From NCBI GenBank assembly GCA_963573385.1, contig CAUYLG010041478.1:57978-121977 (forward strand): a stretch of DNA of 64,000 nt, written 5' to 3'. Numbering within the stretch: the first letter of the stretch is position 1; every line of letters starts with the position of its first letter. The position numbers and the translations under genes were made by a program. Shown here one piece after another: positions 50,069-61,209 of this stretch. The DNA comes from Cacajao melanocephalus. Taxonomy: Eukaryota > Chordata > Mammalia > Primates > Pitheciidae. The notes under the pieces were generated by a model that was given only the letters and a program-made list of their open reading frames with translations, ran no database searches and had not been told where the DNA came from.

Positions 50069-51530
50069 GGATGGATGGGTAGAGTCAGCTTCCATAAGCC
50101 CACCATGCCTCTATCCAGGTACAGAGGGCAGCACCCGACCCCTCGCCCCCGTGGCTCAGAAGCCTAGAGCTAGTGTAAACAGCTATTCTGGTTTACCTGA
50201 GACAGGTGATTCTTGGGACATGGGGCTTTTTGGTATTAAAGCTGAGAAAGTCCTGAACAAACCAGGACGAGTTGGCTACCCTCCCTAGAGGTATCTCCTG
50301 AAACTCTTTGATAGTTGATGTGAAAAGAGCAAGGTCAGGGTATCTGCTATCCTTCTGAGGTCACCTGAGCCTGGCTTACTTGCTAACAGAAGGTTGCTGC
50401 TCTCACCAGGTGGTGTCCTCTACCCAATCCTTCCCTTCCAGGTTCCAGTAATCATTTCCACTCTTTGTCATTAGGGCCCGGGGTTGGTAGCAGCTCTGAC
50501 GCTATTAATCCTAACTATCTGCATCATTTCTGTGGCTCCTCTCCACTCTCCTGCACCTCAGTAAACAGCACTTTTAACAATAACCCCTGCTTGAGTTATC
50601 TAAAGGTGAATGAGCCATGGTTTCCCATGGGGACCCTGACTGACATGAGGGGAAAGGAGAAAATGTAGAAATAAATGTTATCAGAAACCATTAAGATGCA
50701 AAGGTACTTAACCTCTAGAAGCCTCAGTTCCCCATCCATTAGCCTGTGACCAGCTCATAGGGCTGTTATACGAAGTGATTAGAAAGACCTACTTAAAGCT
50801 GTTTGATTGCATATCAAAAGCACTCAGCAAATTTTAGCTACCATTGTAGCTATTACGCTTTACTTCTCTTCTTGACAGAAACAACCAGAAGGCAACACCA
50901 GGCTTGCCATTGGTCTGAGAAGGACGCCAGAATCTCACCTCTCCAGATGGCCTGAGGTAAGAGACAGAAGTACCGCAAATTTAAAACTTCACACAGGCAT
51001 AAATTGCTGTTATTTTAGTATTTTCACTCGAGCTTTGAGTGGAGCCCTTAATGTTCTATGCTTTGCGATTGGATCTACTGGTAAGTCCAATGTCTGTTTT
51101 GGAGGAGGCCAGGAATGTGGGAAACGGTCGTTACTTTGCACATTTGCAGGAAATCCCTCCACCTGAGGGACACGCCCACACCTCCTGTCCTGGCCAGCCT
51201 GATGAAATATACAAGAAATCAATAGGCCACAAAACGGAAACAATTTCAAACTCAAGAAAAAGGTTCTCCTTTTCTAATTTAATGATGCAGTGACCTGTCT
51301 GCAGACACTGGATGAAATGAGGTCCTGAGAAGATCCTGGGGAGTGCAGAGCATGAAGGCTGAACATTAGAAGCAAGAAAGATTTCTCTTTTATTAAAACA
51401 AAATGGCACATTTGGATTTATAGTACCCAGTAAAGTATAAGCAAGAAGATGAAAATTCCACCATGAAATAAGACAATTTAGGAAAGACAGAGGGGGTGAA
51501 GATAGCACTCCGCTTATTCCGAAGTGAATA
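50069..51530. other. No recognised feature
   Basis: About 1.4 kb, mildly GC-richer than average; frames short and unsupported. Confidence 0.5.
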
Positions 51531-51533
51531 ATC

Positions 51534-51534
51534 T

Positions 51535-51592
<58 letters not shown>
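51534..51592. repeat. (CA)n(GA)n compound microsatellite
   Basis: About fourteen CA units, a short cgca junction, then about thirteen GA units. It produces a spurious Ser-Leu and Val-Cys minus frame at 51131-51604. Confidence 0.95.
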
Positions 51593-51966
51593 TGTTTTGC
51601 ACATAACTTTCTGGGAAAAGTGGGAATAAGGAAAGAATGTTTGAGGAAATAATGCACACTATGATTCCCAAAAGCAGGGCCAGATTTAAATCATGTTATA
51701 ATATGTTAAAATAGTATCTCCTAAATTCATGGTCACTCAACACTCAGAATGTGACCTTACTTGGAAATAAGTTCTTCAAAGATATAATTAGTTAAGGGTC
51801 TCACGATAAAACTTCCTGGATTTACGGTGGGCCCTAAAACCAATAACTTGTCTCCTTACACAAGAAAGGAGAGGGAGATTTGAACAAAGGAGACCATGTA
51901 AAAACAGAGGCAAAGATGGAGCTATGTGTCTTTCTAATGAAACTGTTAAAAGGCATGTGCTTTGAA

Positions 51967-52334
51967 TGAAGAGACCCCCCCGCCAAACAGGGTTTGTGTG
52001 AGCAACGTGGCTGTTTATTCACCTGGGTGCAGGTGGGCTAAGGCTGAAAAGGGCATGAGCAAAGGGCAGTGGGATAGGAGTTGGTTTTATAGGTTTGGGG
52101 TGGGCAGTGGAAAGTTACAGAGTAAGATCAGTTACAGTGGTGGGGGTAGGGGCGAGGAGTATACATTACCATCAATTCAGTTACAATGGGGGAAGCTTAT
52201 GTCCGGGGGAAGCTCCACTGGGCTATCAGGGATAATGGTGAATGCCGGGGGGAAGGGGGAAAAGAGGGGTGATCAGCAGAGGCAGGCAGGACTTTAGACC
52301 TTCTGTGTCCCAGCTCGCACATGGAGGCCTGACA
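51967..52334 (-). mobile_element. LTR7/HERV-H-like solo LTR, antisense
   Basis: On minus it begins TGTCAGGCCTCC (plus end 52334). It has CCTATAAAACC (TATA at plus 52085-52091) and CTGCACCCAGGTGAATAAACAG with AATAAA (plus 52014-52019). It then reads TTGCTCACACAAACCCTGTTTGGC and ends GGTCTCTTCA at 51967. This promoter, poly(A) and end arrangement is that of LTR7-type class I LTRs. The U3 differs from what I remember of LTR7, so a relative is possible. Length 368 bp; solo. Confidence 0.78.
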
Positions 52335-52970
52335 AAAACAATTCATATTCCTTTGGGCATATAGCCAGTAATGAGATTGCTGAGTGAAATGGTATTTCTG
52401 TTTTTAGGTCTTTGAGGAACTGCCACACTGTCTTCCACAATGGTTGAACTAATTTACTCTCCCATTCACAGTGTGCAAGTGTTCCCTTTTCTCCACATTT
52501 TGTTTATCACAGTCACAAGAGCAAAGACATGGAATCAACCTAAACGCACATCATTGGAATACTGGATAATGAAAACCTGGTACATATACACCATGGAATA
52601 CTATGCAGCCGTAAAAAAGAATGACATCCCATCCTTTGAGGAATATGGATGGAGCTGGAGGCCATTATCCTTAACAAACTAATACAAGAACAGAAAACCA
52701 AATACTGCATGTTATCACTTATAAGTGGGAGCTCAATGATGAGAATACATGAACATTTAGAGGGAGGGGAACAATACACACTGGGGCCTATTGGAGGGTG
52801 GAAGGTGGGAGGAGGGAGAGAATCAGGAAAAATTACTAATGAATACTAGGCTTAATACCTGGGTGATGAAACAATCTGTACAACCAATCCCCATGACACA
52901 CGTTTACCTATATAACAACCTGCACATGTACCCCTGAACTTAAAATAAAAGTTAAGTTAAAAAAAAAAAA
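52335..52970 (+). mobile_element. Twin-primed L1 (5' inversion)
   Basis: 52335-52507 is antisense L1 ('attcctttgggcatatagcc', 'gccacactgtcttccacaat'). 52508-52957 is sense L1 3' end ('ggaatactatgcagccgtaaa', 'acttataagtgggagctcaa', 'gcacatgtacccctgaac') and it finishes in a 12-A tail. The left end and the inversion junction are neighbours in L1 coordinates with about 30 nt lost, the twin-priming signature. The target duplication is weak (gcctg at 52328 and at 52971). Confidence 0.9.
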
Positions 52971-53190
52971 GCCTGGAGTTATGCTGCCACAAGACAAAAA
53001 GCTACAGAAACTACAAGGAGCTAGAAGGGACAAGGGAGGATCCTTCCCTGGAGTCATGGGAGGGAGCGTGGCCCTGCTGCCACCTTGATCTTAGACTTCT
53101 GGCTTCAGAATTGTGAAAGATTGAATTTCTGCTGTTTGAAGCCACCAGTGTGTGGTCATTTGTTACAGCTGCTCTAGGAAACAAATGCGC

Positions 53191-56100
53191 ATATCAAAAT
53201 TCTTCCCATAGTTTACACAGCAGGAGTTCAGTAAATACAGTTGGCTAACAGATTATCTAGATGAATCTACTGCCCTATAAAACCATGGAGGTACAACTAT
53301 ACTTACTTGTGTTCTCGTCTCAGAATGAAAACCCAGCACTTCATGCTTCCTGTTTAAAATTTTGCAATGAGTGCACTTCATGTGGAATGAGCATGGAGTT
53401 CAGAATATGGAACAATCCAACTAAGATTGGTATACCTGCTAATCAAACCTGGCACTCTGTTTCCAAACTGCTCATTCCAGCAGAAGCCACTGAGTAATTA
53501 CACCCACTAGGAGATTGATACCCATCACTGCAGGGATGTTCACATTACCCACAACTGTCTCAAGCAGGGCCCTATCGGGACAACGCCATGCCTAATCTTT
53601 GCAATGGTCTTTGAATAATCTCAGGCCTCAGGTCATCCAACCATCTAGGGTAGAATCCCAGTTCTTAAGACCCCTTAGCTATTTCTGACCACAGTGAGGG
53701 AGGGCTGCCTGCTCAGGGAAGGTGGCAGTTGTCAGGGTGTGGGATGGGGGCTTACTAAGAATGAGGCCACTCTACTTCCGGAGGGGTTGGAGAAGGGCAG
53801 GAAGGAAGCGGAAATAGATAAAGCATGTCTCCTACAAGACCCAGAGCAAAACATAACCCAGGAGTTCTCAGTCCCTTGCTCTGCTACACAGCACTCTGTC
53901 CAGGAACATTTTGAATCCTGTCTTCTAGTCCCAGTGTACTTAGTGTGGCCCCAGTGATGTTTCCCTGCTCCATCTCAGTACATGCCTCTTCTTCCCTGCT
54001 GGTGAGGCTGTGGACCTCAAGTCCACTTAGCTCTGCCTTCTTTTTGTTCCTAAATTATACCATTGGTTTCATGCCTCTGCAATTCTAACTCGATTCCAAG
54101 GCAACTAATTCTAGTTGATTATTGTGCTATTGTCCTCAGTTCGCCCCTCCTGATTGCTCTCTGCCCTTCTCCTGAGCCCCAGGCATCCACTTTGACTAAC
54201 AGCATCAGCCAGGCTCCCTATGCCTGGTTTCTGGAGCGAAAGGGAAGTACTGGCAGGAGACTGGAGAAGGAAGAGGTCAGATCAGGGTGGGAGCAGCATG
54301 TCCCCCTCCCCACTCAATCCCTGCCAGGCCTCCATGGTGGCCCTGTCTCAGTGCCTCCACAGCCAGAGCTCTGCCAGTTTCTTCAGGCCTAGGACTGGAA
54401 ACTGCTTCCTGCTATTTCAAGTTCCTGAGGGCCAGACTTTCCCTTATCACTTCCTTAACTCTGTCCCCAGCTCTATAAATGGTGCTTCCATCGAACTCCC
54501 TTTTATTCAATCCCTGAGGCAGTTACCAATACTAATCAGGATGCACACATTTAATACTTTACCCAGGCACAAGCACTACATACACACACATGTGCACATC
54601 CTCTCTCTGTTACATGAAGAGTGTGGCTTCGAAATCAGACACACTTAAATAAGCAGACATGCCATAACTGCCAGGTTCATTGGGATTCTTCAGTCTCTGT
54701 GAATCTTAGTTAATTCCTCTAGAAAATGGGACCAGAAACTATACCTCCCAGAGTGATGATGAAGCTGAACTGAACTTACATTCCTGGTGTGCCTTTCCCT
54801 CATCTACTCATTCAGCATCACACAAACGCCCCGACTCCATTTGGCTATCCCCCCTTTGAGCTTGCTTAGGTCTGGTTGTCTGACCTGCTTCCAGGTACAG
54901 TATATTTTTCAGGCTAGGACTTGGGTGGTCCTGCTCACATGTCTAAGCATTTTGCAATAGGATTGACTCCAGCCTCACCACTTCCTTATCAGGAGGGATG
55001 GATATGCTATTTCCAAAGGAGATTGAGGAGGTAAAGAGATGGGTGAAATGATTTCTTCATGTTTGCGCCAGTCCCAGTAGAACTGCCATGAGGAGCTGGG
55101 TATCTATGCCCCCGGCCACTGCCATTCTCTTGAAGGAAATCCCATCCAACACGTAGTTTCTGAATTGCTTTTCTGGGTGTGTGATGTGCCTGAGATGACG
55201 ATGACAATGACCAGGGTTGGGGGAGGTTGGAAAAAAAACAGTGGAGGAAGTCACTAGGGGCACAGAATCAACCCCCTCTGCCTTGCATGCAACCACTTAG
55301 ACGGAAATAGACTCACTTCTCAAATTGATGAATTGGCAGCTGGACTTCCAGCTGCTGGGCGTTCCCATCCTGGTTGAAAATCCTGTGGACATTGGCCATA
55401 AGCGACAAACCATGGAAACCAGTGCTAATAAGATCTTGTTCATCCATCGGTTCTCAAAAACATTGCCTCAATGAGCACAGCTATGCATGATTAATGATGG
55501 TCGAGAATGAATGCAGAGTTATCATTTCAGAAGCAAGGGAAAACTTGCATGCATCCTCCAAATTTCTGGAAAAAAGGAAATGAATTCAGAAAATGCAAGC
55601 AAAGGCAGAACGGGAAAATACTTATTCAAGATTTGCTGCTAGAGATTTCACTTTTAAGATGCTTTTTGGCAAAACAAACAAACAAAATAGAAACATTTAG
55701 ATTGCTTTCATGAACTATATAAAAGTAAATAGACGCATAAAAGGAGGTTAAAAGAAAGAATTTAAACCACTTTCTTGCCAAAGAACTTTTAAAAATGAAG
55801 TATGTTGTTTTTAACAATTCCGAAATAGTCAATAAAATGTTTAGAAATGGTTGATAAAACTACTTTGTTTAGAACTCAGTTTTCAAATTAAATCTATTTC
55901 TTTAATTTAAAAAAACAAGTTTACCAAAAAAAGATAAAATGATGAGTAATAAAGGCTGAGATTGGCCGCATATTCAGCAAATGAACCTCCTCAAATCATA
56001 ACTGCTACATCCATTTCACTAAGACTAATGATGGCCAGAGCTATTTGTGTTTGTATCATCATCCAGACTGATGATTAAGACAGGCAAAATGAACAGATCA

Positions 56101-56255
56101 TCCATGGCCATTCAGTGGACAAGTGTGCAGCTCTGCCTCGTAAATAAGACCTATTGTCATTTTTTTCCTAATTGTACAAGCAATACACGGCCACTTCCCA
56201 AAACTGAAAAATAAGGAAAATCACAAAGCAAAGAAAACTCAAGCAGTTGATAATT
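53191..56255. other. No recognised repeat; partly conserved-looking
   Basis: About 3 kb without a named repeat. The frames at 54063-54648 overlap in GC-rich text and show no domain. At 55950-56160 the text is repeat-free, with paired 'gatgat'/'atcatc' motifs, and looks like constrained non-coding sequence, but that is inference only. Confidence 0.45.
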
Positions 56256-56256
56256 T

Positions 56257-56386
56257 CACCTATAGTCCAAACTACTTAGAGGCTGAGGCAGGAGGATTGC
56301 TTGAGCCCAGGAGTTCAAGGCTGCAGTGAGCTACAATAATGCCACTGTACTCCAACCTGGGCAACCAGCAAGACCTTCTCTCTAAA
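56257..56386 (+). mobile_element. Alu monomer or partial AluJ
   Basis: 'gaggctgaggcaggaggattg', 'cttgagcccaggagttcaag', 'ctgcagtgagctacaa' and 'actccaacctgggcaac' without a second arm. Flanking duplication not clear. Confidence 0.88.
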
Positions 56387-56676
56387 ATGATAATGATAAC
56401 ACTAATAACGGATTCACATTTCAAAGGTACTCATTGTTAACATTATGGAGTATGCATTTCCATGTCTTTCCAGTTCTTACTTCATAAAATAAGTAAAGAA
56501 ATAAGATACAAATATTATAAATATAAATAATAATGTATGGCTATAAATAAAATATAAATAAAGTAAATATAAAGCCCTGTAACATGATTTCATTTTCTTT
56601 CATTACATGGCTCTACCATAATTGACTTTATCAGTCTCCAATTACTGGTCATGTATATCTTTTCAATTTTTTTCTG

Positions 56677-56974
56677 TTTTTTTTTTTTCCTTTTTTGAGA
56701 CAGGATCTCACTCTGTTACCCAGATTGGAGTACAGTGGCACAATCTCGGCTCACTGCATCCTCTGCCTTTCGGCACTTCTCCTGCCTCGGCCTCCCAAGT
56801 AGCTGGGGTTACAGGCGTGTGCCATTACCTCCTGGATAATTTTTGTATTTTTAGTAGAGACGGGTGGTTTTACCATGTTAGCCAGGCTGGTCTCAAACAC
56901 CTGACCTCAAATGATCGACCCGCCTTGGCCTCCCAAAGTGCTGGGATTACAGGCATGAGCCACTGCGCCCAGCC
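56677..56974 (-). mobile_element. Alu (S-like), antisense
   Basis: Full-length minus-strand Alu. T tract at the left, '5' end at 56974 ('actgcgcccagcc'). 'ttctgttt' is present on both sides as a possible short duplication. Confidence 0.95.
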
Positions 56975-57740
56975 CCATTATTCTGTTTCAAAACCAATGA
57001 AGTTCCTTTTCTAATATTTAAAAGAATTCAGTCTGCTGACCCTAACTGAAGATAAAAACTGAAAAACTAAACAACCAAAACCCACGTGAACCTTCTACAG
57101 ATTTTCCTTGTTATTTGAGGCCCCAGGATCTTTGCATGTGCCCTTCCCTCCATCTGAAATGCTCCCTCCATCTGCTCATCTGCCTACGAACCCCTGGCTT
57201 TTGGTGGAGGGCACTTTATTTAGTTCCACAAGTTTTCCTTAAAGAGAAAGAACTTAGATACCATTCCCAGGAGGGAATAACGCTTTCTCCCCTCACTCAG
57301 TGTTTCTGAAGTACAAGGCAAGAATACATAGCATTAGGGCGCCCCCTTGCTCTGGTAGACGGCCATGCTAGAGCTTTCATGGGACCTCCTTCTCTTGGCC
57401 TCTTGCTGTTGTGGACTTGACATTGAAGACTGGCTGTATAACACTTCTGGCTGGCAAAACATTCACTCTGCAGACTCAGTTACCCTCTTGCAGTAAACCG
57501 CAGGTCTTCCCATGGACAGGAGGACTGCAAAGGCCAGAAGTTCCACGTTTCATTCTTCAAACTCGCTTAAGTCATTTTAAGTCTTAAGTGGATATTTCAA
57601 TACCTAGCTGACTTCTACATGTAATTCTCAGGGTTCAGAAATGGGACAGGATCCAAAAGTTTTCCTTAGACCACATCTTTCATAACAGAATTAATCTTTT
57701 ATATGTACATTTTCTAGCACTGAATCATAATTATTTGTTC
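56975..57740. other. No recognised feature
   Basis: About 760 bp, no repeat or convincing frame. Confidence 0.5.
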
Positions 57741-57865
57741 ACATGTGCATATCCCATTTGAGTCTAAGGCCTCCTTGAGGCAGATATTAGGACTTATTTA
57801 TCTCTTTATTTCCAGCACCTAGCATAATATCTGGCATATAGGAACACTTAGTAAAAAACCTGTTA
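57741..57865 (+). mobile_element. L2 3' end
   Basis: 'gagtctaaggcctccttgagg' and 'cagcacctagcataatatctgg' match the L2 terminal region in sense. Confidence 0.7.
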
Positions 57866-57912
57866 AACGAGAAGATCCCAAATTGTTGGCAGTGTCACAT
57901 ATTATTAAACAA

Positions 57913-58028
57913 TCAGATAAATTTTTATCCAAAAAGTTTCCCTAGAAATAAGAGAGTATTTCCCTAGAAATAACAGAACATCAGACAAATTTTTATCCCA
58001 AAGTTTTCCCTAGAAATAACAGATTATT
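57913..58028 (+). repeat. Local tandem duplication, about 68-bp period
   Basis: 'tcagataaatttttatcc' at 57913 recurs as 'tcagacaaatttttatcc' at 57981. 'ttccctagaaataa' occurs three times (about 57938, 57960, 58006). A two-step duplication explains the pattern. No known family. Confidence 0.88.
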
Positions 58029-58051
58029 ATAATCATAAGACATCCCTAGAA

Positions 58052-58221
58052 TAGTGATTCTCACATGTTTTCATGTTTCAGAATCATCTGGAGCAGAGAA
58101 CATCTGCTGGGCCACACCTGAGTTTCTGGTTCGTAGTTTTGGGCCCCAGAACTTACATTTCTAACAAGCTCTCAGGTGATGCTGATGCACTGGTCTGGGA
58201 ACCACATTTTGAGAATGACTA
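58052..58221 (+). mobile_element. MER5A-type hAT-Charlie MITE
   Basis: Terminal inverted repeats 'tagtgattctcac' and 'gagaatgacta', with internal 'cagaatcatctggagca', 'gctgggccacacctgag' and 'ctcaggtgatgctgatgc'. Candidate 8-bp duplication ccctagaa (58044-58051) and tgctagaa (58222-58229), 6 of 8 matching, fits hAT integration. Confidence 0.88.
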
Positions 58222-58229
58222 TGCTAGAA

Positions 58230-60360
58230 CAATCATTCTCAAATGATTATCAGAATCACTTCTGTTACAGCTTGCCAGGAGTGTATTTTTTTTAATTAAA
58301 AAAAAATTAAAAAGAATTACCTCTGTGTTTGCTAAATTTCTACATACTGCTACAATACTCCAACCTGGAAGGTGGATGCAGAAATCAAATATTTCATACT
58401 TCAATCTGTGGCAGCAAATGCATCCACAGACAGATAATTGAAAATCACTGGACTTGGGCCACACTTACAAGCTAACTTTGGAATGACATGTAAAAAAGAA
58501 TTTCCTGGCCATATCTTCTGTGACTCATTCTGTAACTGTGAATTATTGAGTAACTAACAATTTTCTGGGGAAATCTACTCAAGATACCTTATGGTATCTT
58601 GGTTTAGGCTAAACTTCACTATTTAATTCCTGATTTTATCCTGCCCTATAGGACTGTTCTTCTGAACTTTCTGATCAGAATACAGCAAGTCTCGGGACAG
58701 CAACCTCTTCACCAACAAATATTAATTAGATACCCACTAAGGGAAAACCACGATGGAAGCCCCAAAGTGGAGAGAAAGAGGCAAAATATTTAGGTGTCTG
58801 GAAATATCTTATTAGCTGCTTGGGAAGATAGAAAATAGATACATTTTTTGAAAGGCATTCCTGATAACAAATGATAGTTATTCAAAGATTGATGCAGATA
58901 GAAAAGCTAAGTCAACTCTGAGGGAGAGTAGGATGGATTTCTCAAAGCTGGAGAAGTAAAGAGAAGCCATTTGAAGAAGAAGGCACTGTAGTGTTGTATA
59001 TGAAGATAGAATTGAAAAGGCAAGATCATACCTAGAATAAAGTTCCAAAGAGAGCTTGAGACCCAAGCCAATTATAGAAGGACAGGTCTAGTGATAGAAA
59101 TAGGACATCTTGACTTCCATAAAAACAACAAGGGCATCTCTGTCAATTAGCTACTGGCTCTCTTCTGCAGATGACATTGCTCTGGAAGAGAATGCGTCTG
59201 ATTCCTCAGTACCATCTGGCATTTTCTGGCTAAGAGTAGCTCTTGTTCTGAAATGCAAAAATGGTAGTAGTTAAAATAGCACAGAGAAAATGGTGGCCTG
59301 TGTTTATCGACGTGGCTTAGTGCATAGGAGTCAATAACTACTGGATGTTGTAAAAAACATATTCATTTTGATGAGCCCTGAGGCCCTGGAATGCCTTTCT
59401 CCAGTAGGTGATAAAATTGCTGACTGTTGTCTTTGGGAGAAGTTAACGTGGAAATTAAATGGGCCCATGAAGAATAATAGCCCTTTTGATTTATTTCTGG
59501 ACGAGGCATATGTAGTAGCGCCTATTCCTTCACTTAATGTAGCAAACACCAATGATGATATCGTGGTGTTCCTTAGTTATTGAAAATCATGTGAAACATA
59601 CTAAAATCATTCTGCAAGGTAATCTTCTACTTATTTCTATATCATGTAAATGTGGCACCACACCTGAAATCAGAAATAGAAAATACTGAAAATGTTGAAA
59701 TCATACGCAGCACGCACTGAGATGAGACACGATTGTTACACAGTGTCCACGCTAGTGACATCAAAGTCTAGCTGTGGATGAATAGGATACCGAAATGGTT
59801 AATCATTAATCATTGTCTTGGAGCCTTCATGCTTTTATAAAATCATCTGCCCACATCTGCAGCTTTGGCTGAGGGACATAATCAGACCACTGTGCTTTTA
59901 TCAATAAACTCAACTCTTCCAGGAAGCAGCTCTATGGGCATAATGGACACAACTAAATCTTGGGAAATCAGATTCTCTCTTAGCGGAAATTGGATTTGGT
60001 TTACCGAGAGATTGTGTCCATTACTAGTAGGAGTCAAAACAAAACCATGCAAACTTGAGGCCAGTGGTCTTTTTGAGCCCTGAGTAGAGGAGCCAGTCTT
60101 TGGGGGAAGAAGGCTGAAGATATGCCCGACAGAAAAGCTGCCATGTGACTTTTCAGTTCTTGTGGGACCCAGCAGGCCCCCAACACTTTGTTTCTCACGG
60201 GTACATAAGAGGAAGCTGACCATGGCTATGGCAGGGCCCGCCATACGCAGTGGTGCTTATCCGTGGTAGCATCAGCTATGCAGCCCAGTGGGTCCATGGG
60301 TTTGGTTTGAGTATCTGCTTGAGACAGTATTCATAATCCTCTTCCATAGTTTTTTATTGG
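58230..60360. other. Repeat-poor stretch with a CpG-retaining segment
   Basis: No named repeat. From 59309 to 59793 there are eleven CpGs, high for this window. Both strands are open for about 220 bp (plus 59368-59583, minus 59331-59552), but no domain or splice context supports coding. See findings. Confidence 0.5.
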
Positions 60361-60408
60361 CAAAATGATTTTGTTGTTGTTGTTATATCTCTACATTTAT
60401 TTAAATTC

Positions 60409-60662
60409 TTCTTTTTTTTTTGTAATTGTAATTTAGGTTCTGGGGTACATGTGCAGATAATGCAGGATTGTTGCATAGGCACATACATGGCACGGTGTTT
60501 TGCTGCCCCCATCCCCCCATCACCTATATCTGGTATTTCTCCCCTCATTATCCCTCCCCACCACCCCCCACCCTGCTGTCCCTCCCCTAGCCACCCGCTA
60601 CTGACTGCAGCTTGTGATGCTCCCCTCCCTGTGTCCACATGTTCTAATTGTTCAACACCCGC
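60409..60662 (-). mobile_element. 5'-truncated L1 3' end, antisense
   Basis: T tract at about 60411-60420, then 'tctggggtacatgtgcagat', the C-rich antisense of the L1 3' UTR polypurine tract (60535-60600) and 'gtgtccacatgttctaattg'. It stops at the T tail of the adjacent Alu and does not resume on its far side. Confidence 0.88.
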
Positions 60663-60952
60663 CTTTTTTTTTTTTTGAGATGGAGTTCCTCCCTTGTTGC
60701 CCAGGCTGCAGTGCAACGGCGCAATCTCACGGGGACCTGCGTCTCCCAGGTTCAAGCGATTCTCCTACCTCGGCCTCTCAAGTAGCTGGGATTACAGGCA
60801 TGCGCCACCACGCCTGGCTAATTTTGTATTTTTAGTAGAGATGGGGGTTTCTCCATGTTGGTCAGGCTGGTCTTGAACTCCCGAGCTCAGGTGATCACCG
60901 CTTTGGCCTCCCAAAGTGCTAGGATTACAGGCATGAGCCACAGCACATGGCC
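60663..60952 (-). mobile_element. Alu (S-like), antisense, joined to L1
   Basis: Complete minus-strand Alu whose 5' end (…catggcc) is at 60952. Its poly(A) side abuts the body of the L1 3' end with no intervening flank. The sequence directly after 60952, caaaatgaatct, resembles caaaatgatttt at 60361, which lies beyond the L1 tail, so the Alu and L1 may form one inserted unit. Confidence 0.93.
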
Positions 60953-60956
60953 CAAA

Positions 60957-61209
60957 ATGAATCTTTATGGCTTTTAAGTGAATAGATGTCATAGCTGGAT
61001 CCAAATGGGACCACACTGGTCTCCTCTTGAAACTGGAGACCTTCAGAATATGTGTGGGACCAGCTGGCAGCACCCTGAGGCTGCTCTGTGGCAATAGTAT
61101 GAATGCCACAGGCAGTGATTTTTGTGGCCATGAACTTCTCAAGGGATCTCAGGGGGTATTTGTCCTGCTCCCTATAAAGATCAGTAAAATTTCCAGGCAA
61201 GATGACCAT
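60957..61209 (-). other. Protein-like open frame remnant, unidentified
   Basis: The minus frame reads 84 residues with ordinary-looking protein composition (for example NFTDLYREQDKYP and [18 protein letters not shown]) before it runs into the Alu. I do not recognise a family. There is no clean splice site or upstream continuation, so a decayed retrocopy or chance frame are both possible. Confidence 0.25.

Larger units (their letters stand above)
51694..53190 (+). mobile_element. MLT1-type LTR split by LTR7-like LTR and L1
   Basis: The 5' half lies at 51694-51966 ('agtatctcctaaattcatgg', 'gaatgtgaccttacttgg', 'ttagttaagggtctcac', 'ggtgggccctaaaaccaat'). The 3' half lies at 52971-53190 ('cctggagttatgctgccac', 'ctgccaccttgatcttagac', 'ggcttcagaattgtgaaag', 'gtgtggtcatttgttacagc'). 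One LTR, two younger insertions between its halves, with a short segment near 'ggag.tatg' seen on both sides. Confidence 0.8.

Noticed and set aside
51131..51604. 157-residue minus-strand frame starting in Ser-Leu and Val-Cys repeats
   Set aside because: Its start is the GA/CA microsatellite; the rest shows no domain.
60451..60678. Pro-rich frame over the C-rich tract
   Set aside because: It is the antisense of the L1 3' UTR polypurine tract.
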